Shown piece by piece: positions 44,416-52,892 of a DNA stretch of 64,000 nucleotides. The position numbers were made by a program, and so were the translations under genes. The notes under the pieces were generated by a model, which did no database searches, had not been told where the DNA came from, and saw only the letters and a program-made list of their open reading frames with translations. This DNA is from an uncultured Bacteroidia bacterium. GTDB taxonomy: Bacteria; Bacteroidota; Bacteroidia; Bacteroidales; F082. The stretch's first letter is position 1, and each line of letters starts with the position of its first letter. The stretch lies in NCBI GenBank assembly GCA_902785755.1, contig CACZZO010000012.1, positions 124,001-188,000 on the forward strand, written 5' to 3'.

Positions 44416-44946
44416 TGGGATTTCAAGATTTGGAATTTCAATATTTCAAGATTAAAGTAAACCAAAGAATTATGGCTACATACAAAAGGTTTGAGGATTT
44501 ACCAATATGGCAAGAATCGAGGGTCTTTTCAAAAAGGATTTTTGAGGTTTCAAAAAAAGGCGATTTTGCGAAAGAATTCAGACTTTGTAGTCAGATTCGT
44601 GCTTCATCTGGTTCGATAATGGATAATATTGCCGAAGGTTTTGAAAGAGATGGAAATGGCGAATTTAGGCAGTTTTTATTTATAGCCAAAGGTTCTTGTG
44701 GTGAAACAAGAAGCCAAATTTATCGTGCATTTGATTATGGTTTTATTGATGAAAACACTTTTGAAGAATTGAAAAACCAATCACTTGAAATTTCCCAGTC
44801 TATTAGTAACTTTATTGATTATCTGCAAAATACAGAAATAAAAGGCCTAAAATACAAGAAACCCGATAAATCTTGAAATCTTGAAATTAGAAATTAGAAA
44901 TAAGAAATCCTGAAATCTTGAAATCTTGAAATTAGAAATCAGAAAT
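44416..44946. repeat. AATTTCAAGATTT inverted repeats flanking the four-helix-bundle gene
   Basis: Left of the gene (44416-44456) are GATTTCAAGATTTGG, AATTTCAATATTTCAAGATT. Right of it (44870-44946) are repeated ATCTTGAAATCTTGAAATTA and GAAATTAGAAAT units, the complement of the left sequence. Together they form imperfect inverted repeats on both sides, as expected of a small mobile cassette. Confidence 0.6.
44472..44876 (+). CDS. Four-helix bundle protein (23S rRNA intervening-sequence / S23 type)
   Basis: 134-residue protein of the S23/IVS four-helix-bundle family, related in fold to the Avd accessory protein of diversity-generating systems. Start at 44472 (MATYKRFEDLPIWQES) is used; upstream codons from 44415 only translate repeat DNA. 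Signatures are LPIWQESRVFSKRIFE, CSQIRASSGSIMDNIAEGFERDGNGEF and FLFIAKGSCGETRSQIYRA. It is AT-rich beside GC-richer ffh and folD and is flanked by inverted repeats, so it was likely inserted. No reverse transcriptase or variable repeat is nearby. Confidence 0.85.
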   Translation: MATYKRFEDLPIWQESRVFSKRIFEVSKKGDFAKEFRLCSQIRASSGSIMDNIAEGFERDGNGEFRQFLFIAKGSCGETRSQIYRAFDYGFIDENTFEELKNQSLEISQSISNFIDYLQNTEIKGLKYKKPDKS

Positions 44947-44950
44947 ACAC

Positions 44951-45835
44951 ATGGAAAACAAAATCATTGACGGAAAACAGATTTCCGAACAAATTAAGAA
45001 AGAAATCGCCGCTGAGGTTGCCGATATGATTGATCACGGGAAGCCTGCTCCGCATTTGGCGGCGGTCATCGTGGGCGACGACGGCGCCAGTAAGACCTAC
45101 GTGGCCTCGAAGGAGAAAGCCTGCCACTCGGTGGGCATGACCTCTTCGGTGTATCGCCTGCCCGCTACGACGACGGAAAAGGAGATGCTCGACATGGTCG
45201 AATTCCTCAACAACGACCCTGAAATCAACGGCTACATCATCCAACTGCCGCTGCCCAAACAGATTGACGAGAACAAGGTCATCAACGCCATTGACCCCAA
45301 AAAGGATGTGGACGGTTTCACGAGCATCAATGCTGGTCGCATGATGTTGGGCTTGCCTTGCTACATTCCAGCCACGCCCAACGGCATCATGGAACTCATC
45401 AAACGCTCTGGCATTGAGACGGTTGGCAAGAATGTGGTCGTCTTGGGCCGCTCCAACATTGTGGGTACGCCTATGGCCATTCTCATGTCGCGCAAGGGCA
45501 TCGATTCAACCGTCACCTTGTGCCACAGCCGCACCAAGAACCTGCCCGAAATTTGTCGCAATGCGGACATTCTTGTTGCCGCCATCGGCAAACAAGGCTT
45601 CGTGACCGCCGACATGGTGAAGCCCGGTGCTGTGGTCATCGACGTGGGCATCCATCGCATTGACGACCCGACTAACCCAAAGGGTTACAAGATTTTGGGC
45701 GACGTGGACTATGATGAGGTTTACAAAGTGGCCTCAAGAATCACTCCCGTCCCGGGTGGCGTTGGCCCGATGACTATAGTTTCACTGCTGCAAAACACGT
45801 TGAAGGCTGCTAAGGGCGAGGTTTATCCGAAATGA
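44951..45835 (+). CDS. folD: FolD, methylenetetrahydrofolate dehydrogenase/cyclohydrolase
   Basis: Bifunctional NADP-dependent enzyme linking 5,10-methylene-THF to 10-formyl-THF in the cytoplasm, 294 residues. The catalytic segment is DGASKTYVASKEKACHSVGM, with Y50, K54 and K56 in the YVxxK region; then PLPKQIDENKVINAIDPKKDVDGF, the NADP loop VVLGRSNIVGTPMA, and VIDVGIHRI with the terminal TPVPGGVGPMT. Standard length and order, with the first ATG beginning the conserved ENKIIDGK segment. Confidence 0.97.
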   Translation: MENKIIDGKQISEQIKKEIAAEVADMIDHGKPAPHLAAVIVGDDGASKTYVASKEKACHSVGMTSSVYRLPATTTEKEMLDMVEFLNNDPEINGYIIQLPLPKQIDENKVINAIDPKKDVDGFTSINAGRMMLGLPCYIPATPNGIMELIKRSGIETVGKNVVVLGRSNIVGTPMAILMSRKGIDSTVTLCHSRTKNLPEICRNADILVAAIGKQGFVTADMVKPGAVVIDVGIHRIDDPTNPKGYKILGDVDYDEVYKVASRITPVPGGVGPMTIVSLLQNTLKAAKGEVYPK

Positions 45836-45945
45836 TGAAGCAAAAATCATAACGAGACGAAACTGCTGGTTTTTTGGTGGTTTCGTCTTTGTTTTTTGCA
45901 AGATTCAAGGTAATTTGTCTATTTTTGTCCCGTAATTATTCCGCT

Positions 45946-46863
45946 ATGAAAGCCATACTCTCCGTTTTGATGCTATTGCTGCTTTCCTCCTTAACATGGG
46001 CGCAAGAGGGGGGCGAGGCGGGCTTCTCTCCCATATTTGGCCTGAATTTTAAGGCGGAATTGCCGAAGGAGGTTCGCGAGACTTCGGGACTTTTTTTTCA
46101 CAATGGAAAACTCTGGACGCACAACGACAGCGGCGGAAAACCGATATTGTACGCACTTGATACCGTGACATTTGAGGTGGTGCAAAGAATCACTCTCTCC
46201 AATGCGAGGAACAAGGATTGGGAGGATGTTTGTACCGACGGGGAAACCGTTTTTGTGGGCGACTTCGGCAACAACAAGGGCAGCCGCGACAAACTTCGGA
46301 TTTACACCTTCCCGTTATCGGTCATTCCCGTTGAAGGCGACACCAATGTAGTGGTCGATACTATTGATTTTGCTTTTGCCGACCAAACGAACTTCGAGAA
46401 ACGCAAATTGCATGATTTCGATTGCGAGGCGATGTTTGCCACGGAAGAGTATCTTTATCTGCTCAGCAAAGGCTGGGAAACGGGCACCACACGCCTCTAC
46501 CGCCTTCCGAAAACGCCCGGAAAACATAAGGCAGAGGTGGTCAACGGCTTCGATTCGCGAGGCTTAGTTACTGGCGCCGATTATGACCGCAAGAACAAGG
46601 TTTTGGTCATCGTTGGTTATGAGAAGCCGATATGGAGGCCGTTCATATACATCATCTTCGACTTCGACGAGGCCGGAGTGAAGTTGCCGTACCGACGTTT
46701 TGAGATGCCTCAATTGGTCACTTGCCAGACCGAAGGCATTTGCTTCTTCGATGAAGGGAAATGCTTCATCTCGGCAGAGACTACCCGTTCCATGACCGCG
46801 AGGGTTTTTGAGGTGGATTTCCGGAAATGGATGGAGAAAAATCGGAAAAAGTCACAAAAATGA
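45946..46863 (+). CDS. Secreted hypothetical protein, propeller-like
   Basis: 305-residue exported protein of unknown function; the start at 45946 (MKAILSVLMLLLLSSLTWAQ) gives a signal peptide, whereas upstream codons from 45874 do not. The conserved patch is SGLFFHNGKLWTHNDSGGKP, then NKDWEDVCTDGETVFVGDFGNNKGSRDKLRIY, a pattern seen in many Bacteroidetes secreted proteins predicted as beta-propellers. No catalytic motif. The last residues (EKNRKKSQK) are translated from the first copy of the 32-33-bp array, so the original 3' end was probably altered by that array. Confidence 0.75.
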   Translation: MKAILSVLMLLLLSSLTWAQEGGEAGFSPIFGLNFKAELPKEVRETSGLFFHNGKLWTHNDSGGKPILYALDTVTFEVVQRITLSNARNKDWEDVCTDGETVFVGDFGNNKGSRDKLRIYTFPLSVIPVEGDTNVVVDTIDFAFADQTNFEKRKLHDFDCEAMFATEEYLYLLSKGWETGTTRLYRLPKTPGKHKAEVVNGFDSRGLVTGADYDRKNKVLVIVGYEKPIWRPFIYIIFDFDEAGVKLPYRRFEMPQLVTCQTEGICFFDEGKCFISAETTRSMTARVFEVDFRKWMEKNRKKSQK

Positions 46864-47051
46864 CCTCTGAAAAACTGGAAAAAGTCACGAAAATGAGGGT
46901 CAAAAACTTGGAAAAAGTCACGAAAACAGGGGTTGAAAAGTCGGAAAAAGTCACGAAAATGGCTTCAAAAAACTGGAAAAAGTCACAAAAATTGGTCAAA
47001 AAAAGTGGAAAAAGTCACAAAAATTGCTTGAAATTTCTGGAAAAAGTGTAA
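46843..47051 (+). repeat. Seven-copy 32-33-bp tandem array upstream of an ATPase gene
   Basis: The segment (C/T)GGAAAAAGTCAC(A/G)AAAA recurs at 46843, 46876, 46909, 46942, 46974, 47006, with a diverged copy at 47038. Spacing is 33, 33, 33, 32, 32, 32 bases. The bases between are partly variable (such as TGACCTCTGAAAAAC). The last copy reaches the promoter of the ATPase gene, and the first lies inside the 3' end of the preceding gene. The open frame across it (46827-47051) is a by-product of the repeats. Confidence 0.9.
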
Positions 47052-47057
47052 TTTTGC
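47028..47057 (+). promoter_or_regulatory. Promoter of the ATPase-OmpA operon
   Basis: TTG at 47028-47030, 18 bases, then TAATTTTGC at 47049-47057, 27 bases before the ATG at 47085. The last array copy lies between the two boxes. Confidence 0.6.
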
Positions 47058-47084
47058 GGCGTGAAATAACGAGAAAAAGTCATT

Positions 47085-48431
47085 ATGCTGAAGCGTAGGA
47101 TTGCAGAAAGAATCAAGATGCACCTTGCCTCGAACAGCAACAAGATTTTGATTGTTGATGGGGCGCGGCAGGTTGGCAAGTCCTTTATTATCAGGATGGT
47201 GGGTAAGGAGTTGTTTCCCAATTTCGTTGAAATTAATATGTATGACGACAAGAAAGGGAGCAAGGCTTTTGAGGGGACTGGCTCGGTGGCCGACTTCTAT
47301 TTCAGGCTGAGTACTGTGGCAGGCTCCAAATTGAAGAAGAAAAACAACACTCTCGTTTTCATCGATGAAATCCAAGTCTATCCTGAATTGCTAACCCTTC
47401 TGAAGTTCCTGAAGGATGACGATCGGTATACCTACATTGTTAGTGGTTCGCAATTGGGCATTGCCTTGAACGAAACGCTCTCTAAGCCGGGTGGACGAAT
47501 TGAAATTATTAGAATGTATCCGCTTGATTTCGAGGAATTTCTTTGGGCTAATGGCGTTGGAGAAGAGGCCATAAACCAATTGGAACAATCTTTTAATGCA
47601 AAGCATGGTCTTGACGAAACAATGCACCGCGTTTTCCTCGACCTTTTCAAGAAATACTTGCTCGTTGGCGGCCTTCCCGATGCGGTAAACAAGTTCATTG
47701 AAACCAACAATATCGTGGAAGTGCGCAGAGTGCATGACGGAATCCAAAAGTTGTATCGCGAGGATGCGGCTCAGTATGATGCTGAAAACAAGTTGAAAAT
47801 AAGGCGTGTTTACGATTTGATTCCTTCCAATCTCGAAAACAGGAAGAAGAGGGTGCAGTTCAATCAAATCGAGAACAAGAAGGGGAAGACCTACGCCACT
47901 TATGCCGATGAGTTTGAGTATTTGATACAGGCTGGTGTTGCTATCGAGGTGAAGTCGATTTCCAATCCGAGGTTTCCCTTGCTTGAGTCGACCATCAAGA
48001 ATTTGATAAAACTCTATCTGAATGATGTGGGCCTGCTCACGAATTTGCTTTACAAGTACAATATCAGGGCGGTGCTTGACGACGAAAGGAGTGTTAACCT
48101 TGGCTCGGTGTACGAGTCTGTGGTGGCTTCGGAATTGTTGGCTCACGGATTCGACCTTTATTATTACGACAACAAGAGTAAGGGTGAGGTCGATTTTCTG
48201 ATTGATGATTTCGACATCTTGTCGGCAGTACCGCTTGAGGTCAAGTCGGGCAAGGACTATTCGACCCACAAGGCTTTGGACAAGTTCATCGCCAACCCTG
48301 ATTACAATATTAAGCGGGCTGTTGTGCTGTCGAATGAACGCGAATTTCGCGAGGAAGGACGCACCTTGTATGTCCCAATTTATTTTGTGATGTTTTTCCG
48401 ACCAAGTACACCTATGGAGATTAGTCTATGA
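47085..48431 (+). CDS. AAA ATPase with C-terminal DUF4143 (AAA_14)
   Basis: 448-residue ATPase of the same superfamily as the gene at 8.9-10.2 kb but a different subfamily. Walker A is GARQVGKS (residues 26-33) and Walker B TLVFIDEIQVYPE; VSGSQLGIALNETLSKPGGR and MYPLDFEEFLWANG follow. The DUF4143 part ends with a PD-(D/E)xK-like layout, KGEVDFLIDD then VPLEVKSGKDY. The stop overlaps the ATG of the OmpA-family gene (ATGA), so an accessory gene is coupled to an envelope gene. Confidence 0.87.
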   Translation: MLKRRIAERIKMHLASNSNKILIVDGARQVGKSFIIRMVGKELFPNFVEINMYDDKKGSKAFEGTGSVADFYFRLSTVAGSKLKKKNNTLVFIDEIQVYPELLTLLKFLKDDDRYTYIVSGSQLGIALNETLSKPGGRIEIIRMYPLDFEEFLWANGVGEEAINQLEQSFNAKHGLDETMHRVFLDLFKKYLLVGGLPDAVNKFIETNNIVEVRRVHDGIQKLYREDAAQYDAENKLKIRRVYDLIPSNLENRKKRVQFNQIENKKGKTYATYADEFEYLIQAGVAIEVKSISNPRFPLLESTIKNLIKLYLNDVGLLTNLLYKYNIRAVLDDERSVNLGSVYESVVASELLAHGFDLYYYDNKSKGEVDFLIDDFDILSAVPLEVKSGKDYSTHKALDKFIANPDYNIKRAVVLSNEREFREEGRTLYVPIYFVMFFRPSTPMEISL

Positions 48432-50080
48432 AAAGGTTTTTATTGATAGGATTGATGCTTCTGATGGCGTTGGAGGCCTTTCCCCAGCACCCCAAGAAGG
48501 CCGTAAAAGCCTATGAATCTGCTGAAAAGGCTTTCCAAATGCGTGATTATGCTAAGGCGCACCAACAAGTGTTGAAGGCCATCGTTGAGGACCCGAACTA
48601 TGCTAAGGCTTGGCTGCTTGAGGGCGAAATCGGGATGGAAACCAAGGACTTTGATTTGGCACTGATTGGTTACGAGAATGCATTGGCCTCCGACTCGATG
48701 TTGTTTCCGCCGGCGGCTGTTACTTTGGCGCGATTGTATGACAACCGTGGCAGTTACAAACGCGAAATTGCCCTGCTGCGATGGTACCAAAAGGCGGCCA
48801 AAGGCAATGCAGTGATGGATGAAACGGTGGCAGAAATGCTCGAACTGGCCACTTTCCGCGATTGGACGATGGAGCATCCCGTGAGTTTCGAGCCTAAGAG
48901 TTTGGGTGCGGCCATCAATTCTACTGCCGAAGAATATGTCAATATGCTGTCGTTTGACGGCTCGCAACTGCTGTTTACGCGCAAGATGCCATTGGGCGAT
49001 GGCTACCAAAAGGAGTTTCTTTTTGTTTCGTTTTGGGACGGCGAGCAATGGTCTGAGCCTCAGTTGCTTTCGTTTGCAGATTTTCCTGATGACATTGACC
49101 TCGGAGCCGCGTTTATCTCGGCTGACGGAAAGAAACTCTACCTGACGGGCTGCGGCTGGGGTCGCGACAGTGGCTGCGATATTTATGTTTCGGAGTTGAA
49201 AAACGAAAAATGGATCATGCCACAACGCTTGAAAGGCAATATCAACACAAGCAGTTGGGAATCACAGCCTTGCGTGAGTGCAGATGGACGCGAACTGTAT
49301 TTCGTTTCGCGGCGAAACGGCAATGCCGACATCTATTGCGTCCGCCGCAACGCCGATGGCACTTGGGGCGAACCGCTGAATTTGGGTACACCTATTAATA
49401 CTAAAGGCACTGAAATGGCACCTTTCATCCATCCCGATGGTCACACGCTTTATTTCTCGTCCGACAAACACTTTGGCATGGGAGGCTTTGACTTGTTTAT
49501 GAGTCGCAGGGGAGAGGACGGTCAATGGCAAGAGCCTGTCAATCTGGGCTTTCCCATCAATACCAACGGCGACGAAATCAACTTTTTTGTGGCGGCTGAC
49601 GGCAAAACGGCTTTTATATCCTCGCAACGCGAGGGTGGCAAAGGCGGCTACGACATCTACACCTTTGAGCTGCCCGAGGAAATCCGCTCTGATTCTGCCA
49701 ATTACCTCTCTACGGTGGATGTGACGGAATTGTCGGTTGGGGATGCTGTAGTTTTGCAAAACATTCATTTTGAATATAATAGTGCGGACTTGACAACAGA
49801 TTCGCAATCGGGTGTTGAGATGTTGACGGAGTTCCTGAAGCGTAATCCCGACTTGAAAGTGGAACTCGCGGGCCATACCGACAATGTAGGCAGTGAAAGT
49901 TACAACCAGAAACTCTCTGCCGACCGCGCCGAAGTGGTTCGCAATGCCTTGATTGCCAAAGGCATTGATTCCGACCGCTTGACTGCAAGAGGCTATGGTG
50001 CATCGAAGCCCTTGAAGTCCAACGACAGCGAAGAACATCGCGCCTTGAATCGTAGAACAGAAATGATTATAATTAACTGA
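48428..50080 (+). CDS. OmpA-family protein with TPR and PD40 repeats (PorE-like)
   Basis: 550-residue exported protein (signal peptide ending FPQ). Domains in order: TPR-like helices (about 20-130), a PD40/WD40-like propeller with repeated FSADGKK and LYFSSDKH segments (about 170-410), and an OmpA peptidoglycan-binding domain (NIHFEYNSADL to NRRTEMIIIN). This resembles PorE, the T9SS component that anchors the machine to peptidoglycan, but only a short linker sits where PorE has its carboxypeptidase-regulatory domain. It is a candidate T9SS or envelope-anchoring protein. Confidence 0.78.
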   Translation: MKRFLLIGLMLLMALEAFPQHPKKAVKAYESAEKAFQMRDYAKAHQQVLKAIVEDPNYAKAWLLEGEIGMETKDFDLALIGYENALASDSMLFPPAAVTLARLYDNRGSYKREIALLRWYQKAAKGNAVMDETVAEMLELATFRDWTMEHPVSFEPKSLGAAINSTAEEYVNMLSFDGSQLLFTRKMPLGDGYQKEFLFVSFWDGEQWSEPQLLSFADFPDDIDLGAAFISADGKKLYLTGCGWGRDSGCDIYVSELKNEKWIMPQRLKGNINTSSWESQPCVSADGRELYFVSRRNGNADIYCVRRNADGTWGEPLNLGTPINTKGTEMAPFIHPDGHTLYFSSDKHFGMGGFDLFMSRRGEDGQWQEPVNLGFPINTNGDEINFFVAADGKTAFISSQREGGKGGYDIYTFELPEEIRSDSANYLSTVDVTELSVGDAVVLQNIHFEYNSADLTTDSQSGVEMLTEFLKRNPDLKVELAGHTDNVGSESYNQKLSADRAEVVRNALIAKGIDSDRLTARGYGASKPLKSNDSEEHRALNRRTEMIIIN

Positions 50081-50082
50081 TA

Positions 50083-50814
50083 ATGAAAAAATTACTATTA
50101 TTATTTGCTATGGCAGCACTCATGTCGGCTTGCGTGAAACAACCTGAACCGCCCAAACAAATCCGATTCTCCATTTTGGGCGACAGTTATTCAACTTTCG
50201 AGGGTTATGTCCACCCTGAAACCAACGATGTTTATCCATTCGATTCCATTGGCGTAACGAATGTAGAGCAGATGTGGTGGCATAAGGTGGCTGTCGAAAA
50301 AGGCTGGATATTGGATATAAATAATTCATTTTCAGGGTCTTTGGTGTGTAATTTTAACTATGCGAATTACTATGGCCCACATTCGTTCCTTCATCGCATG
50401 GATGACCTTGGCCAACCTGACGTGATTTTCATTTTCGGGGCTACCAACGATGCTTGCGCCCATGATGGTGACAATGTGCCGGTTGTGCCGCTTGGCAATG
50501 ATGTTTTTTCAGATTGGACTGAAGATCAACTTTGCACTTTCCGTCCGGCTTTGTCCTATCTCTTTGATAATCTGCAACAAAGGTGTCCCAATGCTGAGTT
50601 GTATTTCCTTCTTGACATGAACCTCGGATCCAATGGCATTGATGCGGACAGGCGTGATGCTTTCATCGGATCGATTCATCGCATCGCAAATCATTACAAC
50701 GTGAAATGTATTGATTTGGAGGGGATTAAAAAGAGCCATTGGCATCCCAATGCCGAAGGGCATGGGATTATTGCCAAACAAGTGCTGGATTTCCTTGAGG
50801 CTGAGGCGATTTAA
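50083..50814 (+). CDS. SGNH/GDSL hydrolase lipoprotein
   Basis: 243-residue predicted lipoprotein esterase; lipobox MSAC (C17). Block I is ILGDSYSTFEG (nucleophile S35), block III is IFGATNDACA, and the terminal HWHPNAEGHG carries the catalytic histidine. It lies two bases after the OmpA-like gene, likely same transcript. It probably removes acyl or acetyl groups from an envelope polymer; the substrate is unknown. Confidence 0.85.
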   Translation: MKKLLLLFAMAALMSACVKQPEPPKQIRFSILGDSYSTFEGYVHPETNDVYPFDSIGVTNVEQMWWHKVAVEKGWILDINNSFSGSLVCNFNYANYYGPHSFLHRMDDLGQPDVIFIFGATNDACAHDGDNVPVVPLGNDVFSDWTEDQLCTFRPALSYLFDNLQQRCPNAELYFLLDMNLGSNGIDADRRDAFIGSIHRIANHYNVKCIDLEGIKKSHWHPNAEGHGIIAKQVLDFLEAEAI

Positions 50815-51557
50815 TGCCTGAACCGATAGCGCACGGTCAATTCCTCGTCGCTTGGGGTAGGCACATCCCAATAAGGTTTTTCCTCGGATGCAGAGCCTGT
50901 AGGAGCCTCGGTTTCTGAGCCTGTCGAAGAGCCGTATTCTTCATTTTCCTCGTCCTCATCCCAATGGTAGACCTCTTTTTGCGGCCCTTCCTTGCGCAGG
51001 AAAAGGGCTAACAAAACGCCAATCATGGCACCGCTGAGGTGACCTTCCCACGAGATGTTTTGCGGGATGGCCAATGATGGAATCATGCCCCAGATGAAAC
51101 TGCCGTAAAGGAAAACCATGATGAGCGCGATGACGATGAGCATACGGTTGCCTCGGATAAAGCCACTCGTGATGAGGAAAAGGTTGAGTCCATAAACGAG
51201 CGCACTTGCCCCGATGTGAGTCGTGTCAGGGTTGCCGATGCACCAAGTGAGGAGTCCGCTGGCCAAATAGGTGATGAGTAACACGCGGTTGGCGAGGGTG
51301 GGGTAGCAGTAGTACAAAGCCGTTCCCAACACAAGGATTGGCACGGTGTTGGAGAGCAAATGTTCCCAACTGCCATGCAGAAAGGGCAAAGTGAGGATGC
51401 CGAGAAGACCTTTTGCGGTGTGAGGCACTACACCATATCGCCCCAAATCAGTGCCAAACGACACCTCAATGATTTTCACTAACCACATCAAGGCCACGAT
51501 GATGAGTGGGATGATGAGGCTACCAAAAAACTTCCTTTTTTCTGCTTTTTCGTCCAT
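50811..51557 (-). CDS. Rhomboid-family intramembrane serine protease
   Basis: 248-residue intramembrane protease from the ATG at 51557 (MDEKAEKRKF). The catalytic serine is S118 in THIGASALVYG and histidine H173 in WEGHLSGAM; the HxxxN region in helix 2 is HGSWEHLLSN. Six helices are visible. The C-terminal tail (STGSETEAPTGSASEE) is encoded by a dispersed repeat (50892-50933, GAGCCTGTAGG and GAGCCTGTCGAAG units). Its stop overlaps the SGNH gene stop on the other strand, and an annotated start at 51638 would overlap the ATPase gene, so 51557 is preferred. Confidence 0.88.
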   Translation of the reverse strand: MDEKAEKRKFFGSLIIPLIIVALMWLVKIIEVSFGTDLGRYGVVPHTAKGLLGILTLPFLHGSWEHLLSNTVPILVLGTALYYCYPTLANRVLLITYLASGLLTWCIGNPDTTHIGASALVYGLNLFLITSGFIRGNRMLIVIALIMVFLYGSFIWGMIPSLAIPQNISWEGHLSGAMIGVLLALFLRKEGPQKEVYHWDEDEENEEYGSSTGSETEAPTGSASEEKPYWDVPTPSDEELTVRYRFRH

Positions 51558-51616
51558 GCGGGAGTGGTTATCAAGAATTGTTCCGTGGCAAAGGTCGGAA
51601 ATTTTGGCAGAGGTTA

Positions 51617-52876
51617 TTATTCCAACAGCCATTTCCAAATGGGTTTTACCTCAATGGTGAGGCCGTTGTCTTTTTGGATGGTGTATTCATCGTCACGGGT
51701 GATGATTAGAGCACGTTGTAACGGCTCAAACGCATGAAGTTTCACAAGCGCGTTGATTTCGCGCTCCGAAGTCTGAAGTTCGCTCATGCTGTAACATGCT
51801 TGAATGGCGGTGCGTTGTTCGGGAAGGTAGAAGTCCACTTCCACGTTTTTGTTGTAATAAAACAACTGCTCGTCGCCGTATTGCTGGAAAAGGTGGATGG
51901 CGCATAGGTTCTCCAACAATGAAGTTTCGCCATCGTTCAAAAAAATCATCAGCAAGCCGTTGTCCACAAAGTAATGTTTCTTGATGGTTTCGCGATCAGA
52001 AAACTTTGAGGCATAGTTGTTTATGGAAAACAGCAGACAAGCATCGCGCATAAAACTGACATATTCCATAACGGTGTTGGCTTGGCAATTGATGCCTGTG
52101 CTTTTCACCAAATTACTGATGCGGTTGTAGGCAGTTGGTTGTTTCACGCTTTCGGCCAAACGTTTGACGGTCATACGTAGCGAGGCTTCGTTGCGGATTT
52201 TGTTTCTCACAACAAGGTCGGAAAAGAAGATTTTGTTGTAAAGTTCATTGAGCCACAGTCGTTTTGCACTCACATCAAACACATCAGGGAAGCCGCCGAA
52301 TTGGAAATATTCGTTGAAAGCACGTTCTACAGCGGCTCTCAACTGTGGACTGTCGTACCAATGCGAATCGAGGTTAATGTGCTCTCTGCCAATGTATTCC
52401 TTGAATGTAAAAGGATAGACATTGCGTGTCCAATATCGTCCTCCCAAAGTAGTGGCGATGTCGCGACCGAGCATTTTGGCATTGCTGCCGGTGATGAAAA
52501 CTTGATGTTTTTGGTTGGCCAACCGACGGGCAAAATGCTCCCATCCCTCAATGTTTTGGATTTCGTCGAAAAACAACAAAGGCTTGCCCTCGTTGGTGGA
52601 AGCGTATGCTTGTAGTATCAGGTCGAGTTCCTCCGCTTTCATTTGGCGAAGACGCTCGTCGTCGAAATTGACGTAAACGATTTCCTTAATGCTATGGCCT
52701 TCTTGCAACAATTGCTGGATGCGTTGATAAAGCATATAAGACTTGCCGCATTGCCTCACCCCGACAAACACATAATTGCCTTTTAGCTCAAGTTCCATCG
52801 GTCGGTTATATAACTCTATTTCAGGGATATAATCTTGTCCTTCGCGGATGATTCTGCTGATGATTTCCTTTTCCAT
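51617..52876 (-). CDS. AAA ATPase with C-terminal DUF4143 (AAA_14)
   Basis: 419-residue ATPase from the ATG at 52876 (MEKEIISRIIREGQD); a longer frame from 52933 runs over the promoter and is rejected. Walker A is GVRQCGKS (39-46), Walker B LLFFDEIQNIEG; VFITGSNAKMLGRDIATTLGGRYW is the sensor region. The C-terminal nuclease-like part reads NVEVDFYLPEQRTAIQACYS, in which the usual E-x-K is replaced (Q-x-C), suggesting an inactive site. Three 33-bp-spaced palindromes lie just upstream. Confidence 0.87.
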   Translation of the reverse strand: MEKEIISRIIREGQDYIPEIELYNRPMELELKGNYVFVGVRQCGKSYMLYQRIQQLLQEGHSIKEIVYVNFDDERLRQMKAEELDLILQAYASTNEGKPLLFFDEIQNIEGWEHFARRLANQKHQVFITGSNAKMLGRDIATTLGGRYWTRNVYPFTFKEYIGREHINLDSHWYDSPQLRAAVERAFNEYFQFGGFPDVFDVSAKRLWLNELYNKIFFSDLVVRNKIRNEASLRMTVKRLAESVKQPTAYNRISNLVKSTGINCQANTVMEYVSFMRDACLLFSINNYASKFSDRETIKKHYFVDNGLLMIFLNDGETSLLENLCAIHLFQQYGDEQLFYYNKNVEVDFYLPEQRTAIQACYSMSELQTSEREINALVKLHAFEPLQRALIITRDDEYTIQKDNGLTIEVKPIWKWLLE

Positions 52877-52892
52877 TGCCTTTGATTTTGTG

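Noticed and set aside
44472..44876. Four-helix-bundle gene as Avd of a diversity-generating retroelement
   Set aside because: No reverse transcriptase, template repeat or variable repeat nearby; S23/IVS type fits better.
46827..47051. Short open frame across the 32-33-bp array (repeating EKVTKM-like peptide)
   Set aside because: It is the by-product of a repeat without stops; no ribosome site and it changes with repeat phase.
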